Virus record (IMG/VR): IMGVR_UViG_3300020383_000006
Span: 81,505 to 145,504 of that record
Length of the DNA: 64,000 nt
Direction: 5' to 3' (one strand)
Source of the DNA: a virus
Both the position numbers and the translations under genes were made by a program. The notes below the pieces were generated by a model, which did not search any database, was not told where the DNA came from, and saw only the letters and a list, made by a program, of their open reading frames with translations. Shown piece by piece: positions 7,817 through 15,699 of this stretch. Within the stretch, counting starts at the first letter, position 1. Each line of letters starts with the position of its first letter.

Positions 7817-8341
7817 TTAGGTTGAGTTACCGTTATCAATGTCAGAATAAGCAAACGTTGTTGAGAACGTTTCAATCTGGTCATTAGAGTCTTGGGCTAA
7901 CTCAATAGGCGTAATGATTTGTGGCCAAGCGTATAACATAGCAACCGATTTAACGCGGTTGTCATTATTATCTAATTGGTGAACTTCCACTGTACCGAAC
8001 ATTTCTTCCGGTGCAGTTAACCCAGTATTAGAATTATACGCATTAATGGCGTTTTGCCAACGTTCCAACGCATTTTGAATAGCGAAATCAGTATCGTTAT
8101 AAAATGTTGCTTCCCAATCTTCAAAAGTACGATCACCAGGAAGTTTTAATTGACGACCACGGAAACCGACTTCTTTAACGCCTAGATTAGATCCAGGAAT
8201 TTGCGAAGCTTGTACTAAGAAAGCCGTTTTTCTGATTTCTTCTTGCGTTGCCGCGAAAGCAGGAAAATCAATTACAACCTCGAAGCGGTTGGGACTAGCC
8301 CCACCGCCTTTAAGGTTAGAAAGAAAATTCTGAATACTCAT
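7817..8341 (-). CDS. 19: Tail tube protein, T4 gp19-like
   Basis: 174 residues (T4 gp19 is 163). It stacks as hexamers to form the inner tail tube. Family marks: the N-terminal RFEVVIDFPAF, KTAFLVQASQIPGSNLGVKEVGFRGRQLKLPGDRTFEDWEATFYND in the middle, and the C-terminal LYAWPQIITPIELAQDSNDQIETFSTTFAYSDI. It follows the sheath gene directly (1-bp overlap) and is co-transcribed with it, as in T4. Confidence 0.94.
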   Translation of the reverse strand: MSIQNFLSNLKGGGASPNRFEVVIDFPAFAATQEEIRKTAFLVQASQIPGSNLGVKEVGFRGRQLKLPGDRTFEDWEATFYNDTDFAIQNALERWQNAINAYNSNTGLTAPEEMFGTVEVHQLDNNDNRVKSVAMLYAWPQIITPIELAQDSNDQIETFSTTFAYSDIDNGNST

Positions 8342-9942
8342 TAGAACGATTCCCCTTCAATTTCTTCAAAACTAACTCCAGCGCCAACGGCAGTGAAGTT
8401 AAGGCGAATATTGTTAATTGAACGTGCTGGGTCAATCATAATATCACCAACAAATTCAAAATTATCAATAACTTGTTCGGTGTTATTAGTATCATCAGCG
8501 ACTACTTTGAAACGACGAATACCTCTACGCCCTTGAACGCCACCTAAGTAACGATCACTTGAGTTCTTAAATGAAGAACGCGTGATTTGGTCGTTAAATT
8601 CAAATAACTGATAACGAGCCGCACGAGCAATAGATTTCTTGACAACTATAAACAAGTTACGAACGTTTACCCTACTGAAAGCAGAAGGACGTTTTAGCAT
8701 TGTTTTATCACCAAATAAAACTTTACCTTCACCTTCAAAATCAACAATTGAATTGATATTGTATTTATATAACTCATTCCTTGTTGTTTCGTCAGGATTC
8801 CAGGCAAGTTCAATAGCGTTAAGCAATTGTCCACGATTTAGTCCAGCGAATGAGAACCAAGGTTCGTTTCTAGCGAACGTTCTAGCTTCAAGACCAGCTG
8901 TATCAGAATCACAAGGAATCCATACGTTAGTATCATTGTACTTATCGTAAACTTTTTTCCAGTTATCTGAACCGAACGCATAAGAAGTATTTTTATTAAT
9001 TGTAGAGTTAAAATAATCTTTAACATCTTCCAATGCACTTGCATTATTTAAAACGTCAGACAATTCTGGAGCAAAGTGAGTTTTACAATCTTGGCGTTGG
9101 TCGCATAAATCAATTAATGATGCAACTGATGTTGCAGGCATGACTGAAGCAAATGCGCTAATGAAATCAAGTTTTTCTTTATTAGAAAGGACTTGAATTG
9201 CTGTATCAAAGTCGGCAGCAGTAGAATCATTTCCATCTACACCACCAGAAAATGAAGCTTCAAAAACGCCTTCACTACCAGTTTCATCTAACAAGACAGC
9301 AGAAAAATCACCAAGGTAAATGTATTCTGATTGCTCCATCAATACTTTTTCGATGAAAGCTGAAGTTCCATCAGGTTTTTTACTTCCTTGAACGTTAGTC
9401 ATTAATTCATAACTTTCAAGAATTGCGCCTTTTGAACCAGAAATCAATCCACCTTCGTCTACCACAACTAAGTTGAATTCACCTTCTTCTGGTACATATT
9501 GAAATTCACCAGCATAAGCCCAGTTGTCATAATCAAAATTATCAGCAACTGATACTTTTAATGAATTACCTAATGCCCCAGGATATTTAGCAATAAACGC
9601 CTTTCCTGTTGTATCAGTAGTTTCTAATTCACTTTCATTTTTAATTAAAACACCTGTGCCTGAAGAATCAGCGTTTTTTGCAACTAAATCATCAATAGCA
9701 CGAACCACAAATAATGGGTTTGCGTATTTAAGATAATTTGCTGCTGATAAGAAAAACTGTGATACTTCATTATTAGGGCGACCAAACTTTTGTAAAAGTT
9801 CTTTTTCATCAGTCGTAATTCTAATCGCCTTGTTCACAGGTCCCCAACGAAATAGACCCACCATTGCAGAAGCAGAACTATTCTGTCCTGCAACGTACAG
9901 GCTTCTATCACGTTCAAATGTTTGTACATTTGGACTGCTCAT
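8341..9942 (-). CDS. 18: Contractile tail sheath protein, T4 gp18-like
   Basis: 533 residues (T4 gp18 is 659). It forms the contractile sheath. The N-terminal strand region is SSPNVQTFERDRSLYVAGQNSSASAMVGLFRWGPV; the conserved C-terminal domain contains RNEPWFSFAGLNRGQLLNAIELAWNPD, the RPSAFSRVNVRNLFIVVKKSIARAARYQLFEFND core and RFKVVADDTNNT. The shorter length reflects a reduced variable outer domain in the middle (about residues 90-230). It overlaps the tube gene by one base. Late-type boxes AATAAATA lie 41-45 bp upstream. Confidence 0.94.
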   Translation of the reverse strand: MSSPNVQTFERDRSLYVAGQNSSASAMVGLFRWGPVNKAIRITTDEKELLQKFGRPNNEVSQFFLSAANYLKYANPLFVVRAIDDLVAKNADSSGTGVLIKNESELETTDTTGKAFIAKYPGALGNSLKVSVADNFDYDNWAYAGEFQYVPEEGEFNLVVVDEGGLISGSKGAILESYELMTNVQGSKKPDGTSAFIEKVLMEQSEYIYLGDFSAVLLDETGSEGVFEASFSGGVDGNDSTAADFDTAIQVLSNKEKLDFISAFASVMPATSVASLIDLCDQRQDCKTHFAPELSDVLNNASALEDVKDYFNSTINKNTSYAFGSDNWKKVYDKYNDTNVWIPCDSDTAGLEARTFARNEPWFSFAGLNRGQLLNAIELAWNPDETTRNELYKYNINSIVDFEGEGKVLFGDKTMLKRPSAFSRVNVRNLFIVVKKSIARAARYQLFEFNDQITRSSFKNSSDRYLGGVQGRRGIRRFKVVADDTNNTEQVIDNFEFVGDIMIDPARSINNIRLNFTAVGAGVSFEEIEGESF

Positions 9943-9982
9943 TTATAACACCTCTCTAAATGTAGGATAAAAATTACCGTTT

Positions 9983-9990
9983 TATTTATT
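9983..9990 (-). promoter_or_regulatory. Late-promoter-like box before gene 18
   Basis: AATAAATA on the minus strand, with a second overlapping copy at 9987-9994; 41-45 bp before the sheath start, between genes 17 and 18. Confidence 0.5.
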
Positions 9991-10005
9991 TATTAAACGT
10001 TAATC

Positions 10006-11850
10006 TTAAAATTCTCCGAACGTTGGATCTTCAATTATTCTGTAACCAACATCTGGATCAACATCTTCACCTAATTCCATAAACGAATCACCATCAAATA
10101 AACTTCTACCGTCATCTATAATACCGAACGGCATTAATTCTTCTTCTCTTTCTTTTTTCGCTTGGTCAACTAATGAACTTCTGACATTAACATCAGTTAA
10201 TTCTTTAAAGAATTCTGAGTTAGATAACCAAGCAAACATAACCAAAGGCATAACTAAATCATCATGAGCACCCTCAGCCGCAGCATACGAACCGCCTTTA
10301 GGCACAAAATCACCTAATTCATCAACTATGTTCATATGGTTAGGGTTAAATCTTCCTCGCTCAATCATTGTTTTAAGGTTTGCACACCCAATACGCTTGA
10401 CGGACTTAGACATTTTCACGCCTATTCTACCATCAACTCTAAACGTTGGTGATTGCTGACCTTTTTCAGCAACGGTAAAGATAACATTTTCGTATTCTAA
10501 ATCGTGGTATAAATCGCTACTGACTTGATGACCTGTACTTTCGTTTTCTATAAGTACCCAAGCCGCATTATATTCACCAGCCACGTTATAAATTAATTCA
10601 GGTAATATAAGGCTTGATAACTTATTGTCGTGATACACACAAACAACTTCATACGGGTCTACAGATATATCTACAACTATCACTCCGTGGTAATCACCAC
10701 CAACGCCTTCTGAACAGTCCACTAAGCAGACATATTCATGACCCTCTATAGGTTTATGATATATGAATAACTTCCCTTCATTTAGCTCTTCAAGAGGTTC
10801 CTTAGTAATTAACTGCTCTAAGTAATTACCGGAAATAAGTGAGTTTGTGCTTCCACGGAAATGGCATTCGTGTTCTTGACGGAACTGTTCAGGTGAAGTG
10901 TTATTGATCGTTTCTTCTTTCCACGCCTGATCACGTCCAGGAACCATATCCCAAGTAACAAGTTTTTGAGCGTATGAGTTTTTACCAGCTTCAGATTCTT
11001 GCCAAAGTTTATAGAACATTCCACGAGTACCGTTCGGTGTAGAAGTCACGATAACTTTAGAATTTTTACCAGAAGCAATTGTTGGATAGGTAGACTCATA
11101 GAAAGCCATATCATTGGGAATAAATGCCGCTTCATCAATATAAAGTAATGCAATAGATTTACCACGAATTGAACTTGATGAAGAAGCCGCTGAAAAGGCT
11201 TTAGAATTATTACTGAATACAACACTTTGTTTGTTGTAAACTTTAACTCCAGGTTGCAAAAAACAAGGAATTGATTCGTAAGATAATTGGACACGCTCAA
11301 GGATTTCTTGTGCTTGTGATGATTTGTTGGCTAATATTGCAGAAGTTTTAGCTTCTGAAAATATACTAAACCATAACAAATATGATGCCGTGGTCTGGGT
11401 TTTACCTGTTTGGCGCGATTGCATTGAAATAATGAATCGGTTGTTTTGGTACAAATCAAGTAAGTCTTCTTGGAAATCCCAAAGGTCAAATGGTATGATA
11501 CCATCATCAATAGATATAATTTTTACATATTTTCTAGTAAAATAAACAACGTCTAAAGCACATTTAATCCATTCCAGTTTTTGCTTAACTGTAAATTTCT
11601 TTTCGTTCTTTTTTATGCCGTGACGAAGTAACCCTTCTTTATTTTGGTACCACCAATGTTCAGGAACTTCTTCAAAATTCCAATCATCAACAGTAATACC
11701 CATCGTATCCTTTCTTAGGAATTTCTTTACAAGACCTTTATTTTCGTCATAAAATTCTTTTAAGTTTGGAAATGGACAAACATTTTCAAACTCATAAATT
11801 TTATTCGTTATAGTTGTATCATTACTTGTATCAATCTTCCTGATTTTCAT
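10006..11850 (-). CDS. 17: Terminase large subunit, T4 gp17-like
   Basis: 614 residues (T4 gp17 is 610). ATP-driven packaging motor and headful nuclease. ATPase: Walker A SRQTGKT at 145-151; Walker B LLYIDE with D239/E240; coupling motif VTSTPNGTRG near 270. Nuclease (RNase H fold): YVCLVDCSEGVGGDYHGVIVVD, VLIENESTGHQV and the C-terminal AHDDLVMPLVMFAW carry the expected acidic residues. The start overlaps the end of gene 16 by 20 bp, typical of the 16-17 pair. No intron or intein interrupts it, unlike in some T4-like relatives. Confidence 0.96.
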   Translation of the reverse strand: MKIRKIDTSNDTTITNKIYEFENVCPFPNLKEFYDENKGLVKKFLRKDTMGITVDDWNFEEVPEHWWYQNKEGLLRHGIKKNEKKFTVKQKLEWIKCALDVVYFTRKYVKIISIDDGIIPFDLWDFQEDLLDLYQNNRFIISMQSRQTGKTQTTASYLLWFSIFSEAKTSAILANKSSQAQEILERVQLSYESIPCFLQPGVKVYNKQSVVFSNNSKAFSAASSSSSIRGKSIALLYIDEAAFIPNDMAFYESTYPTIASGKNSKVIVTSTPNGTRGMFYKLWQESEAGKNSYAQKLVTWDMVPGRDQAWKEETINNTSPEQFRQEHECHFRGSTNSLISGNYLEQLITKEPLEELNEGKLFIYHKPIEGHEYVCLVDCSEGVGGDYHGVIVVDISVDPYEVVCVYHDNKLSSLILPELIYNVAGEYNAAWVLIENESTGHQVSSDLYHDLEYENVIFTVAEKGQQSPTFRVDGRIGVKMSKSVKRIGCANLKTMIERGRFNPNHMNIVDELGDFVPKGGSYAAAEGAHDDLVMPLVMFAWLSNSEFFKELTDVNVRSSLVDQAKKEREEELMPFGIIDDGRSLFDGDSFMELGEDVDPDVGYRIIEDPTFGEF

Positions 11851-12355
11851 TATTTGGTTCTTCTTTTTTATTATCTAGTTCTTCAAGTTCACGTTCTAGA
11901 TCATCAATTTCTTTTTTATCAGAGTTGTAGTAATGGTTATTGACTTGGGTATAATTAGATTGACCTTCACCACCTTCATCTAATTTATCTTTCAACGTTT
12001 TATGTAAATTAATAAGTTCTTTTGAAATATTAGACGAATTATTCATCAACTGCCCAGCAACTTCTAATGCTCTTGGGTGTTCACTTAACATAGCCAATTT
12101 TAATGCTTGTTCTATAGCAAAGTTAGTTCTACCCATTAACCCGTATAAATTAGAACGTGCGTTCTTATAATCTTCAAGCAAATCCGCTTGTGAAGAAATT
12201 GCTGTAGAATCTTTATTATCATAAGTTACTGGTGTTATTTCAATATTATCGAATACTGAACCTTCTTGTTCCTGAACTTCTGTATTAGAATTATCCCCAG
12301 GAACTTCTTTTTCCAGTAACTCAGTTAATTGTTTTTCAAAATTAGAATTTGGCAT
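11831..12355 (-). CDS. 16: Terminase small subunit, T4 gp16-like
   Basis: 174 residues (T4 gp16 is 164). It recognises DNA and regulates the gp17 motor. The conserved centre RSNLYGLMGRTNFAIEQALKLAMLSEHPRALEVAGQLMNNSSNISKELINLHKTLKDK (about residues 68-125) gives the two long helices of the family; the ends are acidic and low in complexity. It overlaps gene 15 by one base and gene 17 by 20 bases. Confidence 0.92.
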   Translation of the reverse strand: MPNSNFEKQLTELLEKEVPGDNSNTEVQEQEGSVFDNIEITPVTYDNKDSTAISSQADLLEDYKNARSNLYGLMGRTNFAIEQALKLAMLSEHPRALEVAGQLMNNSSNISKELINLHKTLKDKLDEGGEGQSNYTQVNNHYYNSDKKEIDDLERELEELDNKKEEPNNENQED

Positions 12356-13050
12356 TATTCAGTTATCACCTGTTGTTCATCAGTCAATTCAACTTTGGGG
12401 TCTAATTCAAAATAATTGACATTAACTTGTTTAATAACTTTTTGGTTTCTGGTTGCTCTATACAACCAACCTTTTAACGTAATACTAAACGATGATTCTA
12501 TAATTTGAGGGTCTTCAAATTCCCCTTCATAATTATTTTCTAATGAGGAATCATCTAACGTAACTATAACCGAAGAACTTGAATTTAAATCGTTGTTATC
12601 TTTGACAACAACTTCTATTTCAGGGTCTATTGCTGTTAATATTTGTTCAACAATTTGTAAATTATCTTCAAGGTATTTTGTTTTCGCTCTAACTTCAAAT
12701 TGGAAATTATAAGGAATTCTATTATATTGGAAATCTGAACTACCATCAGTTTCTCTATTGAAACTGTTACTAGATAACTTATTGTTTCTATTAGTCATCC
12801 TAGAATCGTCACGTTCCCAACCTGTTAATAAGAAAGCCATTCTAGGTAAATTCATATTATACCCAAGGTCATCCCGACCGCTTCTATCAACTTCATTGGC
12901 TTCGTTATTCTTTTGTTTACCAGAATACTGGATAGGTACTTTAATCACTTTACCGTTATGGCGTTTTATTTTTATGTCATTGAATATTGACCCAATAATC
13001 CCAGTATAGATCCATATTGTTTTATGGTAAGAATATTTTTCTAATAACAT
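12355..13050 (-). CDS. 15: Tail completion/sheath terminator protein, T4 gp15-like
   Basis: 231 residues from the ATG at 13050, which overlaps the TGA of gene 14 by one base (a GTG one codon earlier is possible). T4 gp15 (272) caps the tail and joins it to the neck. Family marks: HKTIWIYTGIIGSIFNDIKIKR at the N-terminus, PIQYSGKQKN, LPRMAFLLTGWERDDSR, NRIPYNFQFEVRAKTKYLEDNLQIVEQILTAI and the C-terminal SFSITLKGWLYRA. Confidence 0.93.
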   Translation of the reverse strand: MLLEKYSYHKTIWIYTGIIGSIFNDIKIKRHNGKVIKVPIQYSGKQKNNEANEVDRSGRDDLGYNMNLPRMAFLLTGWERDDSRMTNRNNKLSSNSFNRETDGSSDFQYNRIPYNFQFEVRAKTKYLEDNLQIVEQILTAIDPEIEVVVKDNNDLNSSSSVIVTLDDSSLENNYEGEFEDPQIIESSFSITLKGWLYRATRNQKVIKQVNVNYFELDPKVELTDEQQVITE

Positions 13051-13676
13051 CACTTAACTCCGAACGGGTTGTTTGGGTCAAATTCTAAATATTCATTAGA
13101 TTCAAAATCATCATTATCACCGCCTGATGATTCAGTATCATTTTCAGAATCATAAATTTCCATTTCAACTAAGTAATCTTCAATATCATAACCGATTGTA
13201 TCAATATCTTCATGAGAATAATCAAACGCAACTACTTTAAGTTCATAAACGTAGTTTTTTCCTTTTTCGAAAAATTCAGATTCTTCTTCACAATATTTTA
13301 ATTCTAATAACGAATTGGTTACTGGGATATAAAGTAAATCGCCAGCTTGGGGTTTATCAATATTGGGAAACTTTTCTCCGAATACTTTCTTAGATACAAC
13401 ATAAGAAGCAGTATCCTGAAACTCATGTGCAAAGAAAGTCATTCCTTCCATTCCACCAAACCCATCAACGCTTACTGGATACATTGGTAATCTTTCAAAA
13501 TGTTCATAATAAGCAGAAGAATCTTCATTGTATAAAAAATCAATATTATCTTGTGAACGACGGATGTAAAAAACCTCAAGACCCATATTGAATATTGTTT
13601 CATCAACTAGGTCTTGAATTAGGTTTTGTTCATTACTTGCGTTGTAATGATTAAAATGCTTATTAGTTACACTCAT
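13050..13676 (-). CDS. 14: Neck protein, T4 gp14-like
   Basis: 208 residues (T4 gp14 is 256). With gp13 it forms the head-to-tail neck. Marks: NLIQDLVDETIFNMGLEVFYIRR near residues 18-40, RLPMYPVSVDGFGGMEGMTFFAHEF, and KPQAGDLLYIPVTNSLLELKYCEEESEFFEKGKNYVYELKVVAFDYSHE. The tail is acidic. Two TATAAATA boxes lie 10 and 32 bp before the start. In T4, 13 and 14 are adjacent; here two small genes stand between them. Confidence 0.92.
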   Translation of the reverse strand: MSVTNKHFNHYNASNEQNLIQDLVDETIFNMGLEVFYIRRSQDNIDFLYNEDSSAYYEHFERLPMYPVSVDGFGGMEGMTFFAHEFQDTASYVVSKKVFGEKFPNIDKPQAGDLLYIPVTNSLLELKYCEEESEFFEKGKNYVYELKVVAFDYSHEDIDTIGYDIEDYLVEMEIYDSENDTESSGGDNDDFESNEYLEFDPNNPFGVK

Positions 13677-13685
13677 TATAATTTT

Positions 13686-13693
13686 TATTTATA
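13686..13693 (-). promoter_or_regulatory. Second TATAAATA box close to gene 14
   Basis: Exact TATAAATA on the minus strand but only 10 bp before the gene 14 ATG. A transcript from it would have almost no leader, so it may be a chance match or part of a tandem with 13708-13715. Confidence 0.35.
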
Positions 13694-13706
13694 GAAACCA
13701 TAAGTA

Positions 13707-13997
13707 TTATTTATACTGGGTTATACTACCATTAATAGTTTTTTCTGAATACGTTACAGCCCCAACATAAGCAATAACGATAGAAGAAAAGAAACCTATA
13801 AGAGCAATGAATATCCCATTAAACTCTGAAGCGGCTTTTGCTTGTTCAATATCAACAAGGTACGCTCCAGCTAAAAAAATAATTGAAATTAGCATCAAAA
13901 ACCCGAATGAAGCTAATGCTAACCTTCTTCTAATTTTCCATTTTCTACGATCCCTTTCAAATTCAGCTTGTTCTTTTTCTTTTTCAAAGGTATCCAT
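13707..13997 (-). CDS. Small two-helix membrane protein, holin candidate
   Basis: 96 residues. A charged N-terminal helix (EKEKEQAEFERDRRKWKIRRR, residues 4-24), then two hydrophobic segments (about 27-50 and 62-83), then a short polar tail. One positively charged cytoplasmic start with two membrane spans is the class II holin layout. It lies two genes past the endolysin in the same operon, which supports a lysis role, but no family match is visible, and small membrane proteins in neck regions may have other jobs. It overlaps the previous gene by 14 bp. Confidence 0.5.
   Translation of the reverse strand: MDTFEKEKEQAEFERDRRKWKIRRRLALASFGFLMLISIIFLAGAYLVDIEQAKAASEFNGIFIALIGFFSSIVIAYVGAVTYSEKTINGSITQYK
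13708..13715 (-). promoter_or_regulatory. T4-type late promoter for gene 14
   Basis: Exact TATAAATA on the minus strand, 32 bp before the gene 14 start; it touches the stop codon of the membrane-protein gene. Confidence 0.65.
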
Positions 13998-14286
13998 TTT
14001 TATTTCCCAAAAATTGATTCCAACTAATTAATTCAGGTGATTTTACTTTTGGCCATAGACCATAACCAAAGAAATTAAATTGTTTGTATTTCATGATTCC
14101 TATTGGTGTTATACCTTCTCTTTCTTCAGGTTCTAACCTTAAAAAAGTTCTTGCGTCACAAAAAGGTTCAAGAACTTTTTGATCATTAAATTTAAAACCT
14201 GAATCATACATAACCATATATTCAGTAACAAATCTAGGGACAATAAAATCATAAATATCAAACAATAATTCTTTTATATTACCCAT
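13984..14286 (-). CDS. Conserved-looking hypothetical protein between 13 and membrane gene
   Basis: 100 residues, not recognised. Aromatic-rich, with FIVPRFVTEYMVMYDSGFKFNDQ, CDARTFLRLEPEEREGITPIG and a C-terminal FFGYGLWPKVKSPELISWNQF. No signal peptide or membrane span. It starts 3 bp after gene 13 and overlaps the next gene, so it is translated as part of the neck operon; a small structural or neck-accessory protein is possible. Confidence 0.75.
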   Translation of the reverse strand: MGNIKELLFDIYDFIVPRFVTEYMVMYDSGFKFNDQKVLEPFCDARTFLRLEPEEREGITPIGIMKYKQFNFFGYGLWPKVKSPELISWNQFLGNKNGYL

Positions 14287-14289
14287 ATT

Positions 14290-15033
14290 TTACCCCACGA
14301 TAAATGAAAGAGGTTCGCTATATTTTTCTTCAAGTTCAACTTCTAATTGTTCTATTTCTTCTACTGCTTCATCATATATTTGTTGACCGTTTAATTCGAC
14401 GCCACCGAGAAGTTGAACACCGCTCATTTTCTTCATGTTGTTCCCCCACTGCTTCTTAATTAAAGCAGTCGTATACTTCTTCAGCCATACCTCATTAAAC
14501 ATGCTAGGGGCATTTTGTGGGTCTAATAAGCGGATAACTTTAAACCCTAAAGGATAATCAACACCAAGTTCACCTAAAGAAGAAGCTGAATTAATATAAA
14601 TTCTGTTTTGGTGTCTAACAAAATTATATGAACTTGCACCTGATAACATGTCAGAAACAGAATTGTAATTAAACATTTTCATAAAATAATCTGAAGAATC
14701 AAATGGAGTAAAATTACTTAATTCTTGCATTGCTACTTGATACTGATATGAAAATAAGCTATTGTGAGCAACAATTTCATTAATAGGCATAATATCGGTT
14801 ACAACTAAAATATTATCCGGTAATGACATATAACCGTTATCGATATCTTCTTGAGTTATTTTGTAACTAACCCATTCTTCTACTGAACCGTCATAGTGTT
14901 CTTCGGTATATTTTTGTAGAGCATCATCAATTCTGTCCTGAATTTGTTCTTCAGCGACATTAATATTAATGACTGGTTTACCCAATTGTCTTAGGCAATA
15001 TTCTTTTAATTTTTCTCTACTATTAACAGACAT
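14290..15033 (-). CDS. 13: Neck protein/head completion, T4 gp13-like
   Basis: 247 residues (T4 gp13 is 309). The neck component that binds the filled head and gp14. Marks: the N-terminal REKLKEYCLRQLGKPVININVAEEQIQDRIDDALQKYTEEHYDG (about residues 5-48), ITQEDIDNGYMSLPDNILVVTDIMPI, RIYINSASSLG, and EVWLKKYTTALIKKQWGNNMKKMSGVQLLGGVELNGQQIYDEAVEEIEQLEVELEEKYSEPLSFIVG, the highly conserved C-terminus of the family. It starts 1 bp after the endolysin stop. Confidence 0.93.
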   Translation of the reverse strand: MSVNSREKLKEYCLRQLGKPVININVAEEQIQDRIDDALQKYTEEHYDGSVEEWVSYKITQEDIDNGYMSLPDNILVVTDIMPINEIVAHNSLFSYQYQVAMQELSNFTPFDSSDYFMKMFNYNSVSDMLSGASSYNFVRHQNRIYINSASSLGELGVDYPLGFKVIRLLDPQNAPSMFNEVWLKKYTTALIKKQWGNNMKKMSGVQLLGGVELNGQQIYDEAVEEIEQLEVELEEKYSEPLSFIVG

Positions 15034-15034
15034 C

Positions 15035-15616
15035 TTATTTTACCTTTTCAAAATGCGGTGCATCAATAAAAGGCTTTTCACCTTTCTTTTTCTTGAATTG
15101 TTTGTACTGGTTAACGTCCCTTTCAGGATCATTTATAAAACGCAACTTTTTCCAACAACCACCCCACCTCATTTCAAGGTTAGGGTATTTTTCCTCTCTT
15201 AATCTTTCTTGCGCCTTTTTAAATGCTTCTACAATAGGAAAATAATAACGATAATCCCAAACAGCTTTACCATCAACATAAGCAAAAACGTCTACTGCCA
15301 ATCCATCTAAGTGTTTAGATTTCAGTGTTTGGGTTTTGCCCTCATCCAATAATTTCTTTTGTCTTTCTAAAGAACGTAGACCTTCAGAAACACCGAAATC
15401 AACTTCTGAATAAGAAATTGCTAACTTAGCCAATTCCGCAATTTCTTTATCTACTCCTTCAAGGTTTTTTAAGCTGTTATTAGAAAACTTAAATTTGTTT
15501 ATTGGTTTCGGTAAGTTGTCTAATTGTTGATTCGAGGGTTGTGACTCTTTTTTCGAGGTCTGCAACGACCCGAAACAATTCACGACTTTTCTTTTTAGAC
15601 CGTTTATAATTTTCAT
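15035..15616 (-). CDS. Endolysin, M15-type (VanY / L-Ala-D-Glu) peptidase
   Basis: 193 residues from ATG 15616 (a GTG at 15622 would add two). Zinc peptidase of the M15 family expected to cut peptide cross-links of peptidoglycan. Seen: VSEGLRSLERQKKLLDEG (R81 in the family's SxGxR motif); SKHLDGLAVDVFAY with zinc ligands H102 and D109; EMRWGGCWK; and DAPHFE with the third ligand H188. The first 50 or so residues are basic, without a signal peptide, so release would need a holin. Those residues lie in a different frame of the small gene 15489-15695 (128-bp overlap), so the N-terminal extension is unusual. It is set among neck genes. Confidence 0.88.
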   Translation of the reverse strand: MKIINGLKRKVVNCFGSLQTSKKESQPSNQQLDNLPKPINKFKFSNNSLKNLEGVDKEIAELAKLAISYSEVDFGVSEGLRSLERQKKLLDEGKTQTLKSKHLDGLAVDVFAYVDGKAVWDYRYYFPIVEAFKKAQERLREEKYPNLEMRWGGCWKKLRFINDPERDVNQYKQFKKKKGEKPFIDAPHFEKVK

Positions 15617-15695
15617 ACTCACTCACATTTGTATTTGAAATTGTACCAGTATGAGGGTCTTTAACAAGACCCTCTTTACCCGTTATCCTATGCAT
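15489..15695 (-). CDS. Small conserved T4-like phage protein with coiled coil
   Basis: 68 residues. MHRITGKEGLVKDPHTGTISNTNVSEYENYKRSKKKSR followed by a coiled coil (VADLEKRVTTLESTIRQL). Short proteins beginning M(H/Y)RIT...GLVKD.HTGAI are common near structural genes of marine T4-like phages; their role is not known to me. It starts 4 bp after the DUF4815 gene, so it belongs to that unit. Its last two-thirds overlap the endolysin start in another frame. Confidence 0.75.
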   Translation of the reverse strand: MHRITGKEGLVKDPHTGTISNTNVSEYENYKRSKKKSRELFRVVADLEKRVTTLESTIRQLTETNKQI

Positions 15696-15699
15696 ATAT

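Noticed and set aside
10006-11850. Possible intron or intein in the terminase, as in some T4-like phages
   Set aside because: The protein is continuous, of normal length, with all motifs in order.
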